From CAIQJJ01 sp964606085 (lineage in GTDB: Bacteria > Chloroflexota > Anaerolineae > Anaerolineales > UBA4823), in assembly GCA_964606085.1 (NCBI GenBank), contig CAZSFD010000037.1, positions 1 to 46,373 of the forward strand: DNA of 46,373 nt, in the 5' to 3' direction. This document shows positions 30,534 to 37,688 of the stretch, one piece after another. The position numbers and the translations under genes were made by a program. Under the pieces are notes generated by a model. It was not told the origin of the DNA, did no database searches, and was given only the letters and a program-made list of their open reading frames with translations. Positions within the stretch are counted from its first letter, which is position 1; each line of letters begins with the position of its first letter.

Positions 30534-31145
30534 GGGTTTGTGGCGCGCCGCCAACTGGCCGACCACCTCATCGAGTGAGATGCCCTTGGCCGCCAGTAAT
30601 ACCAGCGTGTGATAGAACAAGTCGGCGCTTTCTTCCACCAGGCGTGCGCGGCTTTGCGCCAGGGCGGCCACGATCACCTCGGTGGCTTCCTCGCCCACCT
30701 TCTGGCTGATCTTGGCCTCGCCTTTGGCGAACAGGCTGGCGGTGTAAGATGTTTCGGGGGAGGCCGATTTGCGCGAGGCGATGATTGCGTAGAGGGATTG
30801 GAGGGAAAAGGGGGGCGTGATGCGTGATTCGTGATTCGTGAGCGAGCGATAGAAACAACTCGTTTCCCCGGTGTGGCAGGCCGGCCCGGCGGGTTCGACG
30901 GACACCAGCAGCGTATCGGCGTCGCAGTCGTAGCGGATTTCGACCACGCGCTGCACATGGCCCGAGGTGCCGCCCTTGTGCCACAGTTCGCCGCGGCTGC
31001 GGCTCCAGAACCACGTTTCGCCGCTCTCTTGCGTTTTCGCCAGCGCTTCAGCGTTCATCCAGGCTACCATTAACACCTGCAACGTTTTCGCATCCTGCAC
31101 CACCGCCGGGATCAAGCCCTGTTCGTTGAATTTGAGTTCGTTCAT
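30513..31145 (-). CDS. hisIE: HisIE: phosphoribosyl-AMP cyclohydrolase / phosphoribosyl-ATP pyrophosphatase
   Basis: 210-aa bifunctional enzyme for steps 2 and 3 of histidine synthesis. HisI domain (1-100): DCDADTLL at 73-80 (metal site) and ACHTGETSCFYR at 89-100 (zinc Cys). HisE domain (about 113-210): SYTASLFAKGEAKISQKVGEEATEV, the family's pyrophosphatase motif. Between them, residues 102-110 are LTNHESRIT, coded by a stuttered CGTGATT repeat that also occurs in frame in hisC. The ATG at 31145 has AAGGTG 7 bases ahead. It is the last gene of the his operon, 13 bp after hisF, and its end overlaps the HD-GYP gene. Confidence 0.95.
   Translation of the reverse strand: MNELKFNEQGLIPAVVQDAKTLQVLMVAWMNAEALAKTQESGETWFWSRSRGELWHKGGTSGHVQRVVEIRYDCDADTLLVSVEPAGPACHTGETSCFYRSLTNHESRITPPFSLQSLYAIIASRKSASPETSYTASLFAKGEAKISQKVGEEATEVIVAALAQSRARLVEESADLFYHTLVLLAAKGISLDEVVGQLAARHKPSPLIHE
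30816..30842. repeat. In-frame CGTGATT stutter inside hisIE
   Basis: CGTGATG followed by CGTGATT, CGTGATT and CGTGAG on the plus strand. On the coding strand it reads in frame as LTNHESRIT in the linker between the HisI and HisE domains. It shares 19 contiguous bases with the copy in hisC at 35895-35919. Confidence 0.9.
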
Positions 31146-31158
31146 ATTTTTCACCTTG

Positions 31159-31956
31159 TCACCTGTGATGCGAAGCATCGCCTGTCATCCTGATCTTCAC
31201 GCCGCGCCCTGCCAAATAAGTTTTGATCTCCCCCACGGTATATTCGCCATAGTGCAGCATCGAAGCCACGAGCGCCGCGTCGGCCTTGCCCTCGGTTAAC
31301 ACATCGTACAGGTGTTCCGGCTTGCCGCCGCCGCCCGAAGCGATCACCGGGATGCCGACGGCTTCGGCAATCAGGCGTGTCAGACGCAGTTCGTAGCCTT
31401 CCTTCGTGCCGTCGGCGTCAATCGAGTTGATCACCAGTTCGCCGGCCCCCAACGCCTCGCCATGCCGCGCCCATTTCAGCGCATCCCGGCCCATCGGCGT
31501 GCGCCCGCCATTAATGACGACCTCGTAGCCAGAGGGAATCTCCGGGCTGGGGGCCACGCGTTTGACATCCATCGAAAGCACCACCGCCTGCGCCCCAAAC
31601 GCCTGCGACGCTTCGGCAATCAGTTCGGGCCGCTTCACTGCCGCGCTATTGACGTTGATCTTCTCGGCCCCGGCCAACAGCACGCGATGGCAATCTTCCA
31701 CGCTGCGCAACCCCCCACCCACCGAAAACGGGATGAACACCTGCGCCGCCACCTGGCTGACCACGTCAATCATAATGCCGCGCCGGTCGCTGGAGGCGGT
31801 GATGTCGTAGAAAACCAGTTCATCCAGCCCTTGCTCGTAATACTTTTTGGCCTGTGCCACCGGGTCGCCGATGTCTTTGGTATCCACAAATTTGATTGAT
31901 TTTGCCAATTTGCCGTCGCGCACGTCGAGGCAGGAAATGATCCGTTTTGAGAGCAT
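31159..31956 (-). CDS. hisF: HisF: imidazole glycerol phosphate synthase cyclase subunit
   Basis: 265-aa (beta/alpha)8 barrel that, with HisH, forms imidazole glycerol phosphate and AICAR. Catalytic Asp11 lies in SCLDVRDGKLAKSIKF and the second catalytic Asp in VVLSMDVKR. FSVGGGLRSVEDC, INVNSAAVKRPEL and NSIDADGTKEGY are hallmark phosphate-binding and core motifs. The usual end (GVKIRM) is followed by an extra TGDASHHR tail encoded by a small GATGCGAAGCATC palindrome, probably a repeat that moved the stop codon. GAGGTC stands 6 bases before the ATG at 31956. Confidence 0.96.
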   Translation of the reverse strand: MLSKRIISCLDVRDGKLAKSIKFVDTKDIGDPVAQAKKYYEQGLDELVFYDITASSDRRGIMIDVVSQVAAQVFIPFSVGGGLRSVEDCHRVLLAGAEKINVNSAAVKRPELIAEASQAFGAQAVVLSMDVKRVAPSPEIPSGYEVVINGGRTPMGRDALKWARHGEALGAGELVINSIDADGTKEGYELRLTRLIAEAVGIPVIASGGGGKPEHLYDVLTEGKADAALVASMLHYGEYTVGEIKTYLAGRGVKIRMTGDASHHR

Positions 31957-31966
31957 AAGATGACCT

Positions 31967-32019
31967 CGTGAGTGATTCGTGAAACGTGAAGTGTGAAGTT
32001 ACCAATCACGTTTCACGTT
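31967..32019. repeat. Stuttered GTGAAACGTGA hairpin (hisH-hisF gap)
   Basis: GTGAAACGTGA (31979-31989) pairs with TCACGTTTCAC (32006-32016), preceded by CGTGAGTGATTC words related to the repeat inside hisIE. It fills the 63-bp gap between hisH and hisF. Confidence 0.8.
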
Positions 32020-32631
32020 TTATCCCTTCCACTTCGCAAAATTTTCCAACAGCTTCAACCCCACCGGCCCGCTCTTTTCGGCGTGGAATTGAACCGCAAA
32101 CAGGTTGTCGCGGCCAATCGCCACGGGGAAATCGCCGCCATACTCGCTGGTCGCGTAGATTTGTGTCGTATCCGCTGGTTGCGGGTAGAACGAATGGACG
32201 AAGTAGAACTCATCGCCGGGGCGCAGGTGGCTGAGCAGGGGGTGCGGCTGGGTCACGGTTACGGCATTCCAGCCCATGTGCGGGATTTTTAGCTCCGGCT
32301 GATTCAGCCGAAAACGCACGGTCTGACCGGGCAGCAGGTCGAGGCAAGGGGTATCGCCTTCTTCGGAGTGTGTCAGCACGATCTGGCAGCCGATACAGAT
32401 GCCGAGGATGGGTGTGCCAGACTGGAAGGCGTCGCGGAGAGCCGAATCGAGGCCGCGTTCCTTCAGCGTTGCCATCGCTGCGCCCGCTGCGCCTACGCCA
32501 GGGAAAATGATCTTCCCGGCCTGCCGCGCTACATCGGGGTCAGCGGTGATCTGGTTGGCGATGCCCAGGTGGTCGAGGGCGCGCTTGACCGAGGTGAGGT
32601 TGCCGGCGTTGTAATCAATGATCGTGATCAT
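32020..32631 (-). CDS. hisH: HisH: imidazole glycerol phosphate synthase glutaminase subunit
   Basis: 203-aa class I glutamine amidotransferase that supplies ammonia to HisF. MITIIDYNAGNLTSVKRAL is the typical start. The catalytic Cys is in GICIGCQ (about 78-84), and the catalytic His-x-Glu is in VQFHAEKSG near residue 180. IPHMGWNAV is the interface motif for HisF. The start codon overlaps the stop of the toxin gene (ATGA at 32631-32628) and has no clear ribosome site of its own, so it is probably translated by coupling from the inserted toxin-antitoxin genes. Confidence 0.96.
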   Translation of the reverse strand: MITIIDYNAGNLTSVKRALDHLGIANQITADPDVARQAGKIIFPGVGAAGAAMATLKERGLDSALRDAFQSGTPILGICIGCQIVLTHSEEGDTPCLDLLPGQTVRFRLNQPELKIPHMGWNAVTVTQPHPLLSHLRPGDEFYFVHSFYPQPADTTQIYATSEYGGDFPVAIGRDNLFAVQFHAEKSGPVGLKLLENFAKWKG

Positions 32632-33017
32632 GGGATGCTGTTCAGAATTTCTTTCAAAATCGAATGAATGGTGCGTGGTTGATCCGGGTGGACTTGATTG
32701 GCCTGATGGCGGTGAAATGGGGAATTTGCCAGCGTTGGGTGATGGGGCGTGTTGTCCCAACGTGCGTGTAGTTGATCATCGGATTTCATCCAATGGTAAG
32801 CGTACGTGATGATTGCGATCGTGCCAGCCGCATTGTGTTGCACGTATTCGGCAAATTCCAGTTTATCCCCGTTTGTAAATCTGAGTCGAGCGCGAAAATA
32901 CCCATTGATGTCGGTGTGCCAACGATCCATCACAAATAAATCCGTAATTTTTGCTTCTGTGAGTAGCTGTTCTTCGACGATATCGAAATACTGATCGGGT
33001 TTCGTGTTAACCTTCAA
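32628..33017 (-). CDS. TumE/DUF6516-type toxin embedded in his operon
   Basis: 129-aa protein matching the TumE (DUF6516) toxin family: KPDQYFDIVEEQLL at the start, FRARLRFTNGDKLEFAEYV, AYHWMKSDDQLHARWDN and the conserved TPHHPTLANSPFHRHQ with several His. The start is a TTG at 33017, overlapping the antitoxin stop by 11 bp, and the end overlaps the hisH start by 4 bp. The DNA is visibly less GC-rich than the his genes around it, suggesting later arrival. The mode of action is not known from sequence. Confidence 0.82.
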   Translation of the reverse strand: MKVNTKPDQYFDIVEEQLLTEAKITDLFVMDRWHTDINGYFRARLRFTNGDKLEFAEYVQHNAAGTIAIITYAYHWMKSDDQLHARWDNTPHHPTLANSPFHRHQANQVHPDQPRTIHSILKEILNSIP

Positions 33018-33309
33018 GCAATGTCAACCGTTTTTGTAAAAACTGACGTGCTTGTGTTAGTGAAGCCCATTCGGTAAAGTCCATGCGATCATCCGTTTGC
33101 CCAGCCTGCCAACGCCGCAAAAAATGATCAGAAGTCTCATGATAGCGGGTTTCAAGGGCAGAAAGACGTTGGTCAAGTTCGCTAATTTGTCGCCGACACG
33201 CCACTGCCTCCCGTTGAAATAATTTATTTAACTGCTGATCCAGAAATGGCGTTTCCATTCCCTGGCGATAGAGTTCAGCCAAGTTGGTAAGTTTTTCCGT
33301 CAGTGTCAT
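33007..33309 (-). CDS. Probable antitoxin partner of the TumE-type toxin
   Basis: 100-aa helical, coiled-coil-rich protein (REAVACRRQISELDQRLSALE, then FLRRWQAGQTDDRMDFTEWASLTQ) of a type commonly found next to DUF6516 proteins. I do not know a name for it. It has no recognisable DNA-binding domain. Its ATG (33309) overlaps the hisA stop as ATGA, with the ribosome site GGAGG lying inside the last codons of hisA, and its stop lies 11 bp inside the toxin gene. This order, antitoxin before toxin, is the usual one. Confidence 0.75.
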   Translation of the reverse strand: MTLTEKLTNLAELYRQGMETPFLDQQLNKLFQREAVACRRQISELDQRLSALETRYHETSDHFLRRWQAGQTDDRMDFTEWASLTQARQFLQKRLTLLEG

Positions 33310-34043
33310 GATAAAACCTCCAGCGTAAAGGCCAATACTTCGGGTAATGTGATTGTACCCTCATAAAGCGCTCTTCCAACAACAACGCCTGCCAATCCGG
33401 CATCGCGAGCGCGGCGCACATCATCCACCGTGCTGACGCCGCCCGAAGCCACCACCTGCATCCCGGTGGCGTTTTGCAGTTCCACGGCGCTGCCCACGTT
33501 GACGCCCGTGCTGACGCCATCCCGCGTCACATCGGTCAGCACGCACCACGCGAGGCCCTGCTGACGAAAGCGCTGGCCCACTTCGAGTACGGTCAGCGGG
33601 GTGGTCTCCTGCCAGCCGCGCACGGTCACTTTACCGTCGCGAGCGCCGATATCCCCGGCGATTTTACCCGGCCCAAAGGTGGCGATGGCCCAATCTACCA
33701 GCGCCGGGTTCTGGATGGCCGCCGTGCCGAGGAAGACGCGGCTCGCGCCCATCTCCAGCGGCGTGCGCAGCGTGGCTTCGTCGCGAATGCCGCCGCCAAA
33801 TTCCACCTTCAGGCCAACGGCCAAAATCGCTTCGAGCGCGTTCAAGTTGGCACGTGCATCCTCGTCGAACGCGCCGCTCAGGTTGATCACATGCAGCCAT
33901 TCGGCGCCTTCGGCTTTCCAGCGTTCGGCCCAAAAGCGCGGGTCATCGCCGTAGGTGGTCTGACGGTCGGGATCGCCCTGCGCCAGCCGGACGACTTTGC
34001 CGGCGCGCAGGTCTATGGCGGGGAAGAGGGTGAAGGGGGGCAT
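33306..34043 (-). CDS. hisA: HisA: ProFAR isomerase
   Basis: 245-aa (beta/alpha)8 isomerase for step 4 of histidine synthesis. The first catalytic Asp lies in FPAIDLRAGKVVRL, and VEFGGGIRDEAT and VVASGGVSTVDDV hold the two phosphate-binding regions. The second catalytic region, usually [IL]-D-[AV]-R-D-G, reads GDIGARDGKVTVRGW here, so the Asp has moved two residues earlier. This should still allow function but is unusual. I prefer the ATG at 34043 to the TTG at 34052. The stop codon overlaps the toxin-antitoxin start. No trpF lies nearby to suggest a dual role. Confidence 0.93.
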   Translation of the reverse strand: MPPFTLFPAIDLRAGKVVRLAQGDPDRQTTYGDDPRFWAERWKAEGAEWLHVINLSGAFDEDARANLNALEAILAVGLKVEFGGGIRDEATLRTPLEMGASRVFLGTAAIQNPALVDWAIATFGPGKIAGDIGARDGKVTVRGWQETTPLTVLEVGQRFRQQGLAWCVLTDVTRDGVSTGVNVGSAVELQNATGMQVVASGGVSTVDDVRRARDAGLAGVVVGRALYEGTITLPEVLAFTLEVLS

Positions 34044-34122
34044 GGGTGACAATGTGAGGGGGTGAGAGGGTGACGAGGTGACAGCAATTTGGCGCTGATC
34101 ACCCGGTTACCTTTTCACCCTA
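34044..34122. repeat. Stuttered GGTGA repeat (dinB-like to hisA gap)
   Basis: Words such as GGGTGACAATG, GGGTGAGA, GGGTGACGAG and GTGACAG run through 34044-34083, and the inverse block ATCACCCGGTTACCTTTTCACCC follows at 34098-34120. Together they make a long imperfect hairpin filling the 79-bp gap. No ribosome site for hisA can be seen in it. Confidence 0.7.
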
Positions 34123-34590
34123 TCATTGCGTTAATTGGCGGGCGATTTGCGCGCAGTGAACGGCATCGTGGCAGGCCATGTGCAGGGTGTGGTTGAAAAT
34201 GGTGATGCGCCCGGCTTCGCGGTGGTTGCCGGGACGTTCCCAGCCGTCGGCATCCAGGTTTTCCAGCACGGCAAGGTGCTGCTGGCGATGGCGGATGAAG
34301 GCGAACAGGGCGGCGTGCATATCTTCGGCGGCGTAGTTGCGCTCCACAGCCAGCTTTTCCTGGTCGTAGGGAAGAATATCGGGGTTGTCGCGGTCGCGCA
34401 TCAGGGCGGCGCGCTGGGCGGCGATCTCTTCGGCATCGCGCAGGTGGCACAGCACTTCCACCACCGACCAGCCCTCGTCGCCGCCTTTGGCTGCCAGGGC
34501 TTCTTCCTGGGTCACGCCGGTCAGCAGGGCGGTGAGGGTTTCGGGGGTGGCGTTGAGCGCATCGAGCAGGTCACGGGTTGAGTGGTACAT
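34123..34590 (-). CDS. DinB-like metal-binding protein in his operon
   Basis: 155-aa four-helix-bundle protein of the DinB/DUF664 superfamily: MYHSTRDLLDALNATPETL at the start, a metal-ligand His in VLCHLRDAEEIAAQRAAL, and two more in HTLHMACHDAVHCAQIARQL at the end. Members include thiol-dependent transferases and isomerases as well as proteins of unknown role, so its job in histidine synthesis is open. AGGAG stands 8 bases before the ATG at 34590. It lies between hisB and hisA, flanked by stuttered repeats on both sides. Confidence 0.82.
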   Translation of the reverse strand: MYHSTRDLLDALNATPETLTALLTGVTQEEALAAKGGDEGWSVVEVLCHLRDAEEIAAQRAALMRDRDNPDILPYDQEKLAVERNYAAEDMHAALFAFIRHRQQHLAVLENLDADGWERPGNHREAGRITIFNHTLHMACHDAVHCAQIARQLTQ

Positions 34591-34600
34591 GGGAAGCTCC

Positions 34601-34641
34601 TGATACGTGATGCGTGATGATTCACGTTTCACGCATCACGT
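34601..34641. repeat. Stuttered ACGTGATGCGTGA hairpin (hisB-dinB gap)
   Basis: ACGTGATGCGTGA (34605-34617) pairs perfectly with TCACGCATCACGT (34629-34641), with GATTCACGTT between. It fills the 52-bp gap after hisB. The CGTGATG word is the one seen in hisIE. Confidence 0.85.
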
Positions 34642-34642
34642 T

Positions 34643-35230
34643 TTATAGCGAACCTTTGGTGCTTGGCACTACTCCCGCCTTGCGCGGATCGATCTGCGTC
34701 GCGGCGTCGAGGGCACGCGCCAGGGCCTTGAAGAGCGCTTCGGCCTTGTGGTGATCGTCACGCCCGTAGGGTACCTGGGCGTGCAGGTTGATGCGGGCGG
34801 CGGCGGCGAAGCTCTCGAAGAAATGCTCGAACAGGCTGACGGCGATGCCGCCCACCGCCGGGGTGCGCCATTCCACCTGAATCACCGTGTACGGGCGGCC
34901 CGAAAGGTCGAGCGCCACGAAAGCGAGGGCTTCGTCCATCGGCACGTAGGCGTGAGCGGTGCGCACGATGCCCTTTTTATCGCCCAGCGCTTCGGCAAAC
35001 GCCTGGCCGAGGACAATCGCCACGTCTTCGACGGTGTGATGTTCATCCACATGCAGATCGCCCACGGCCTTCACGGTCAGGTCGAACAGGCCATGCACGG
35101 CAATGTGCGTCAGCATGTGGTCGAGAAAGCCGATGCCAGTGGCAATCTCGTGCTTGCCGCTGCCATCCAGGTGGATGGAGATGGTGATTTCGGTCTCGTT
35201 GGTTTTGCGGGAAAGGGTAGATGTCCTCAT
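34643..35230 (-). CDS. hisB: HisB: imidazoleglycerol-phosphate dehydratase
   Basis: 195-aa monofunctional dehydratase for step 6 of histidine synthesis. The two metal-binding repeats are visible: GIGFLDHMLTHIAVHG with DLHVDEHHTVEDVAIVLG in the first half, and SLFEHFFESFAAAARINLH with GRDDHHKAEALFKALARAL in the second. The C-terminal PSTKGSL is typical. It has no phosphatase domain, and no separate histidinol-phosphatase gene is seen in the window, so that step must be encoded elsewhere. The ATG at 35230 has no ribosome site, and the 58 bp ahead are a stuttered repeat. Confidence 0.96.
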   Translation of the reverse strand: MRTSTLSRKTNETEITISIHLDGSGKHEIATGIGFLDHMLTHIAVHGLFDLTVKAVGDLHVDEHHTVEDVAIVLGQAFAEALGDKKGIVRTAHAYVPMDEALAFVALDLSGRPYTVIQVEWRTPAVGGIAVSLFEHFFESFAAAARINLHAQVPYGRDDHHKAEALFKALARALDAATQIDPRKAGVVPSTKGSL

Positions 35231-35288
35231 AATTTTTGATTTTTGATTGCCGATTGCTGATTTTCAATCTCAAATCAGAAATCAACAA
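35231..35288. repeat. Stuttered TGATT repeat (hisC-hisB gap)
   Basis: Words TTTTTGAT, TTTTTGAT, TGCCGAT, TGCTGAT and TTTCAATC are followed by the inverse TCAAATCAGAAATCAACAATC. They form an imperfect AT-rich hairpin that fills the whole gap. The repeat also touches the hisC stop codon (TGA at 35289-35291 lies in ATCAGCA). Confidence 0.75.
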
Positions 35289-36386
35289 TCAGCATTCTGC
35301 AATGGCTTTGATTAATCGTGCTGTATGCTCTGGCTTGCCCACGCTGATGCGGATGCAGTCGCGCAGGCCCGCCGATGTGTAGTAGCGCACCAGAATGCCA
35401 TTGCGTTCGAGAGCCAATTTCAACTCGCGGGCGTCGCGGCCCACCACTCGGCACAGGATGAAGTTCGAGCGGGACGGATACGGCTTCAGGAAGGGGATCG
35501 TTTGCAAGGCGGCGAAAAGCCGTTCGCGTTCATCCGTCAGCCATTGGACAACTTGTGCCAGGTATGCGCCATCTTCCAGCGCGGCGATGGCGGCGGCGCT
35601 GGAGGCCACGGTCACGTTGTAGGGCTGTTTGAACTTCCACAGGTGCGGCATCAGCCACAGCGGGAAGGCCCCATAGCCCACGCGCATCCCGGCCAACCCC
35701 GCACGCTTGCTGAACGTGCGCAGCACGATCAGATTCTCATGTTCCAGCACCCAACTGATGCGCGAGACACCGTGAAATTCCACATAAGCTTCATCCAGCA
35801 CGACCATCAACGGCAGCGCCAACAGGCGGTGCAGAGTGGCGTCGGGCAGCACCGAGCCATCGGGGTTGTTGGGGGAGGCGAGGAAGAGCAATTTCGTGAT
35901 TCGTGATTCGTGATTCGTAAGAGCGGTTTCAATGCCCGCAACATCGACAGAGAAGTCAGAACGCCGCGGCACAGAGATCGTCTGCGCCGCGTTCACGTCG
36001 GCATCGAAGGGGTACATGCCAAAGGTGGGCGGGCAGTTGACGATGGCATCGCCGGGGTTGAGAAAAGCGCGCATCACCAGGTCAATCAACTCATCCGCGC
36101 CGGAGCCGGCCAGCAAATTTTCCATTGGCAGGCCGGTATCCTTCGCCAGCGCCGCCCGCAACGCCGTAGATTCGGGGTCGGGGTAGATGTGCGGGTATTC
36201 CAGTTTCGCCAGCGCTTCCAGCACCTTCGGGCTGGGGCCGTAGGGGTTCTCATTGGCGTCGAGCTTGACAATGTCTTTGGGGTCGCGTCCCAGCCGCGCC
36301 GAAAGCACGTCAAACGGCACGATGGGGGTGTACGGCTCCATGGCGGCAATATGGGGGCGCAACAATTCAGACGGAACACGTTTCAT
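35289..36386 (-). CDS. hisC: HisC: histidinol-phosphate aminotransferase
   Basis: 365-aa PLP-dependent fold-type I aminotransferase for step 7. LDANENPYGPSP near 42-53 is the substrate arm. AGSGADELIDL, PTFGMYP and SPNNPDG (171-177) are PLP-contact motifs. VLDEAYVEF holds the cofactor Asp and Tyr, and the Schiff-base Lys227 is in TFSKRAGLAGMRVGY. Residues 156-164, LTNHESRIT, are an insert encoded by a CGTGATT stutter identical in peptide to the one in HisIE. They sit in a loop before the strand leading to SPNNP. The ATG overlaps the hisD stop as ATGA. Confidence 0.96.
   Translation of the reverse strand: MKRVPSELLRPHIAAMEPYTPIVPFDVLSARLGRDPKDIVKLDANENPYGPSPKVLEALAKLEYPHIYPDPESTALRAALAKDTGLPMENLLAGSGADELIDLVMRAFLNPGDAIVNCPPTFGMYPFDADVNAAQTISVPRRSDFSVDVAGIETALTNHESRITKLLFLASPNNPDGSVLPDATLHRLLALPLMVVLDEAYVEFHGVSRISWVLEHENLIVLRTFSKRAGLAGMRVGYGAFPLWLMPHLWKFKQPYNVTVASSAAAIAALEDGAYLAQVVQWLTDERERLFAALQTIPFLKPYPSRSNFILCRVVGRDARELKLALERNGILVRYYTSAGLRDCIRISVGKPEHTARLIKAIAEC
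35895..35919. repeat. In-frame CGTGATT stutter inside hisC
   Basis: Three CGTGATT heptamers in a row (35895-35915) followed by CGTA. In the hisC frame on the minus strand they read LTNHESRIT. It shares 19 bases with the copy in hisIE (30816-30842). Confidence 0.92.
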
Positions 36387-37624
36387 GCGATACGTTCCTC
36401 CGCCGCGCCGGCGTGGCCATCCAGCCCTTCGGCGCGCGCCACCAGGGCCGCCGCGGGGGCAATCTGAGCCGTAGTGGCGGGATCAAGGGCGACCAGGCTG
36501 GTCAGGCGCACGAAATCCCAACAGTTCAACGGGGATGAGAAGCGCGCGCTGCCCGCCGTGGGCATCACATGGCTTGGCCCGGCGGCGTAATCACCCAGCA
36601 CCTCGAACGAATGCTCGCCGACGAAGATGCCCCCGGCGTGGCGTATTTGCGGAATCCACGCCCACGGGTCGCGCACCGAAAGGCACAGATGTTCCGGCGC
36701 AAACTCGTCTGCCAGGCGCACCGCCTCGGCCACGTCGCGGGTGATCACGATGCCAGAGCCAGCCGCGAAGGTTTGGGTGATGATGGCGGCGCGCGACAGG
36801 GTTTCGATGCGTTCAGCAATTTCGGCTTGCACCATCTTCGCCAGGCTTTCCGAGGGCGTCAACAGCACCGCCGAGGCCAGCACATCATGTTCGGCCTGCG
36901 CCAACAGGTCGGCAGCCACCCAGGCCGGGTTGGCTGTCTCATCGGCCACCACCACCGTCTCGGTTGGCCCCGGCAGGCTCTCGATCCCCACCGTGCCGAA
37001 GACCAGTTTCTTCGCCAGCACCACGTAGATATTGCCCGGCCCAACGATTTTATCCACCTTGGGGATGCTCTGCGTGCCATACGCCATCGCCGCGATGGCC
37101 TGCGCCCCGCCCACCTGGTACACCGCGCTGACCCCGGCGATGTCGGCGGCGGCCAACATCACCGCCGCCGGGTTAGGCGGCGTGCAAACGATGATGTCCT
37201 TCACGCCCGCCACCTTGGCCGGGATGGCCGAATGCAACAGTGAGGATGGCAGCGGGGCCGTGCCGCCCGGCACATACACGCCCACCCGGTCGAGCGGGCT
37301 GACAATCTGCCCCAGCGTGCCGCCCAGTTCGTGCGTGATCCACGAGGTGATCGGCTGCTTGCGGTGGAAAGCCTCCACGCGGGCCGCCGCAGACTGCAAG
37401 GCAGCAATCACTTCAGGGTTGACGGCGTTGTACGCGGCGGCGATCTGCACCTGCGAGATGCGGAAATCCGTCAGGTCGGCGTGATCGAAGCGGGCTGAGT
37501 ATTCCCGCAGGGCCGCGTCGCCCCGGGCGCGGACATCCCCTAAAATGGCGGCAACTTTCTCGATGTAGCTTAAATCTTCAATGATCGGTTTGCGTTTGAG
37601 CCAGGATTTTTCGCGAATGTTCAT
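36383..37624 (-). CDS. hisD: HisD: histidinol dehydrogenase
   Basis: 413-aa enzyme for the last two steps, oxidising histidinol to histidine with NAD. Motifs: RVGVYVPGGTAPLPSSLLHSAIPA and CTPPNPAA, VGGAQAIAAMAYGTQSIPKVDKIVGPGNIYV (family signature), GPTETVVVADETANPAWVAADLLAQAEHD (zinc and NAD region) and EFAPEHLCL and GPSHVMPTAGSARFSSPL near the end. GGAG stands 6 bases before the ATG at 37624. It follows hisG by 64 bp of stuttered repeat and overlaps hisC by 4 bp. Confidence 0.97.
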   Translation of the reverse strand: MNIREKSWLKRKPIIEDLSYIEKVAAILGDVRARGDAALREYSARFDHADLTDFRISQVQIAAAYNAVNPEVIAALQSAAARVEAFHRKQPITSWITHELGGTLGQIVSPLDRVGVYVPGGTAPLPSSLLHSAIPAKVAGVKDIIVCTPPNPAAVMLAAADIAGVSAVYQVGGAQAIAAMAYGTQSIPKVDKIVGPGNIYVVLAKKLVFGTVGIESLPGPTETVVVADETANPAWVAADLLAQAEHDVLASAVLLTPSESLAKMVQAEIAERIETLSRAAIITQTFAAGSGIVITRDVAEAVRLADEFAPEHLCLSVRDPWAWIPQIRHAGGIFVGEHSFEVLGDYAAGPSHVMPTAGSARFSSPLNCWDFVRLTSLVALDPATTAQIAPAAALVARAEGLDGHAGAAEERIA

Positions 37625-37635
37625 GTGTTCTCCAA

Positions 37636-37688
37636 AAGATGTAGAGAGGTAAACAAGTGGACAATTACCCGTTTACCTGTTTCCTCGT
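37636..37688. repeat. Stuttered GTAAAC repeat (hisG-hisD gap)
   Basis: GAGGTAAACAAGTGG (about 37646-37660) faces CCCGTTTACCTGTTTCCTCGTTTAC (about 37668-37690), which includes the hisG stop region. It forms an imperfect hairpin that fills the hisG-hisD gap. Confidence 0.72.

Noticed and set aside
30816..35919. Sequencing or assembly error as cause of the shared LTNHESRIT insert
   Set aside because: Both copies keep the reading frame, differ slightly in DNA and sit in otherwise intact genes, so an artefact is unlikely.
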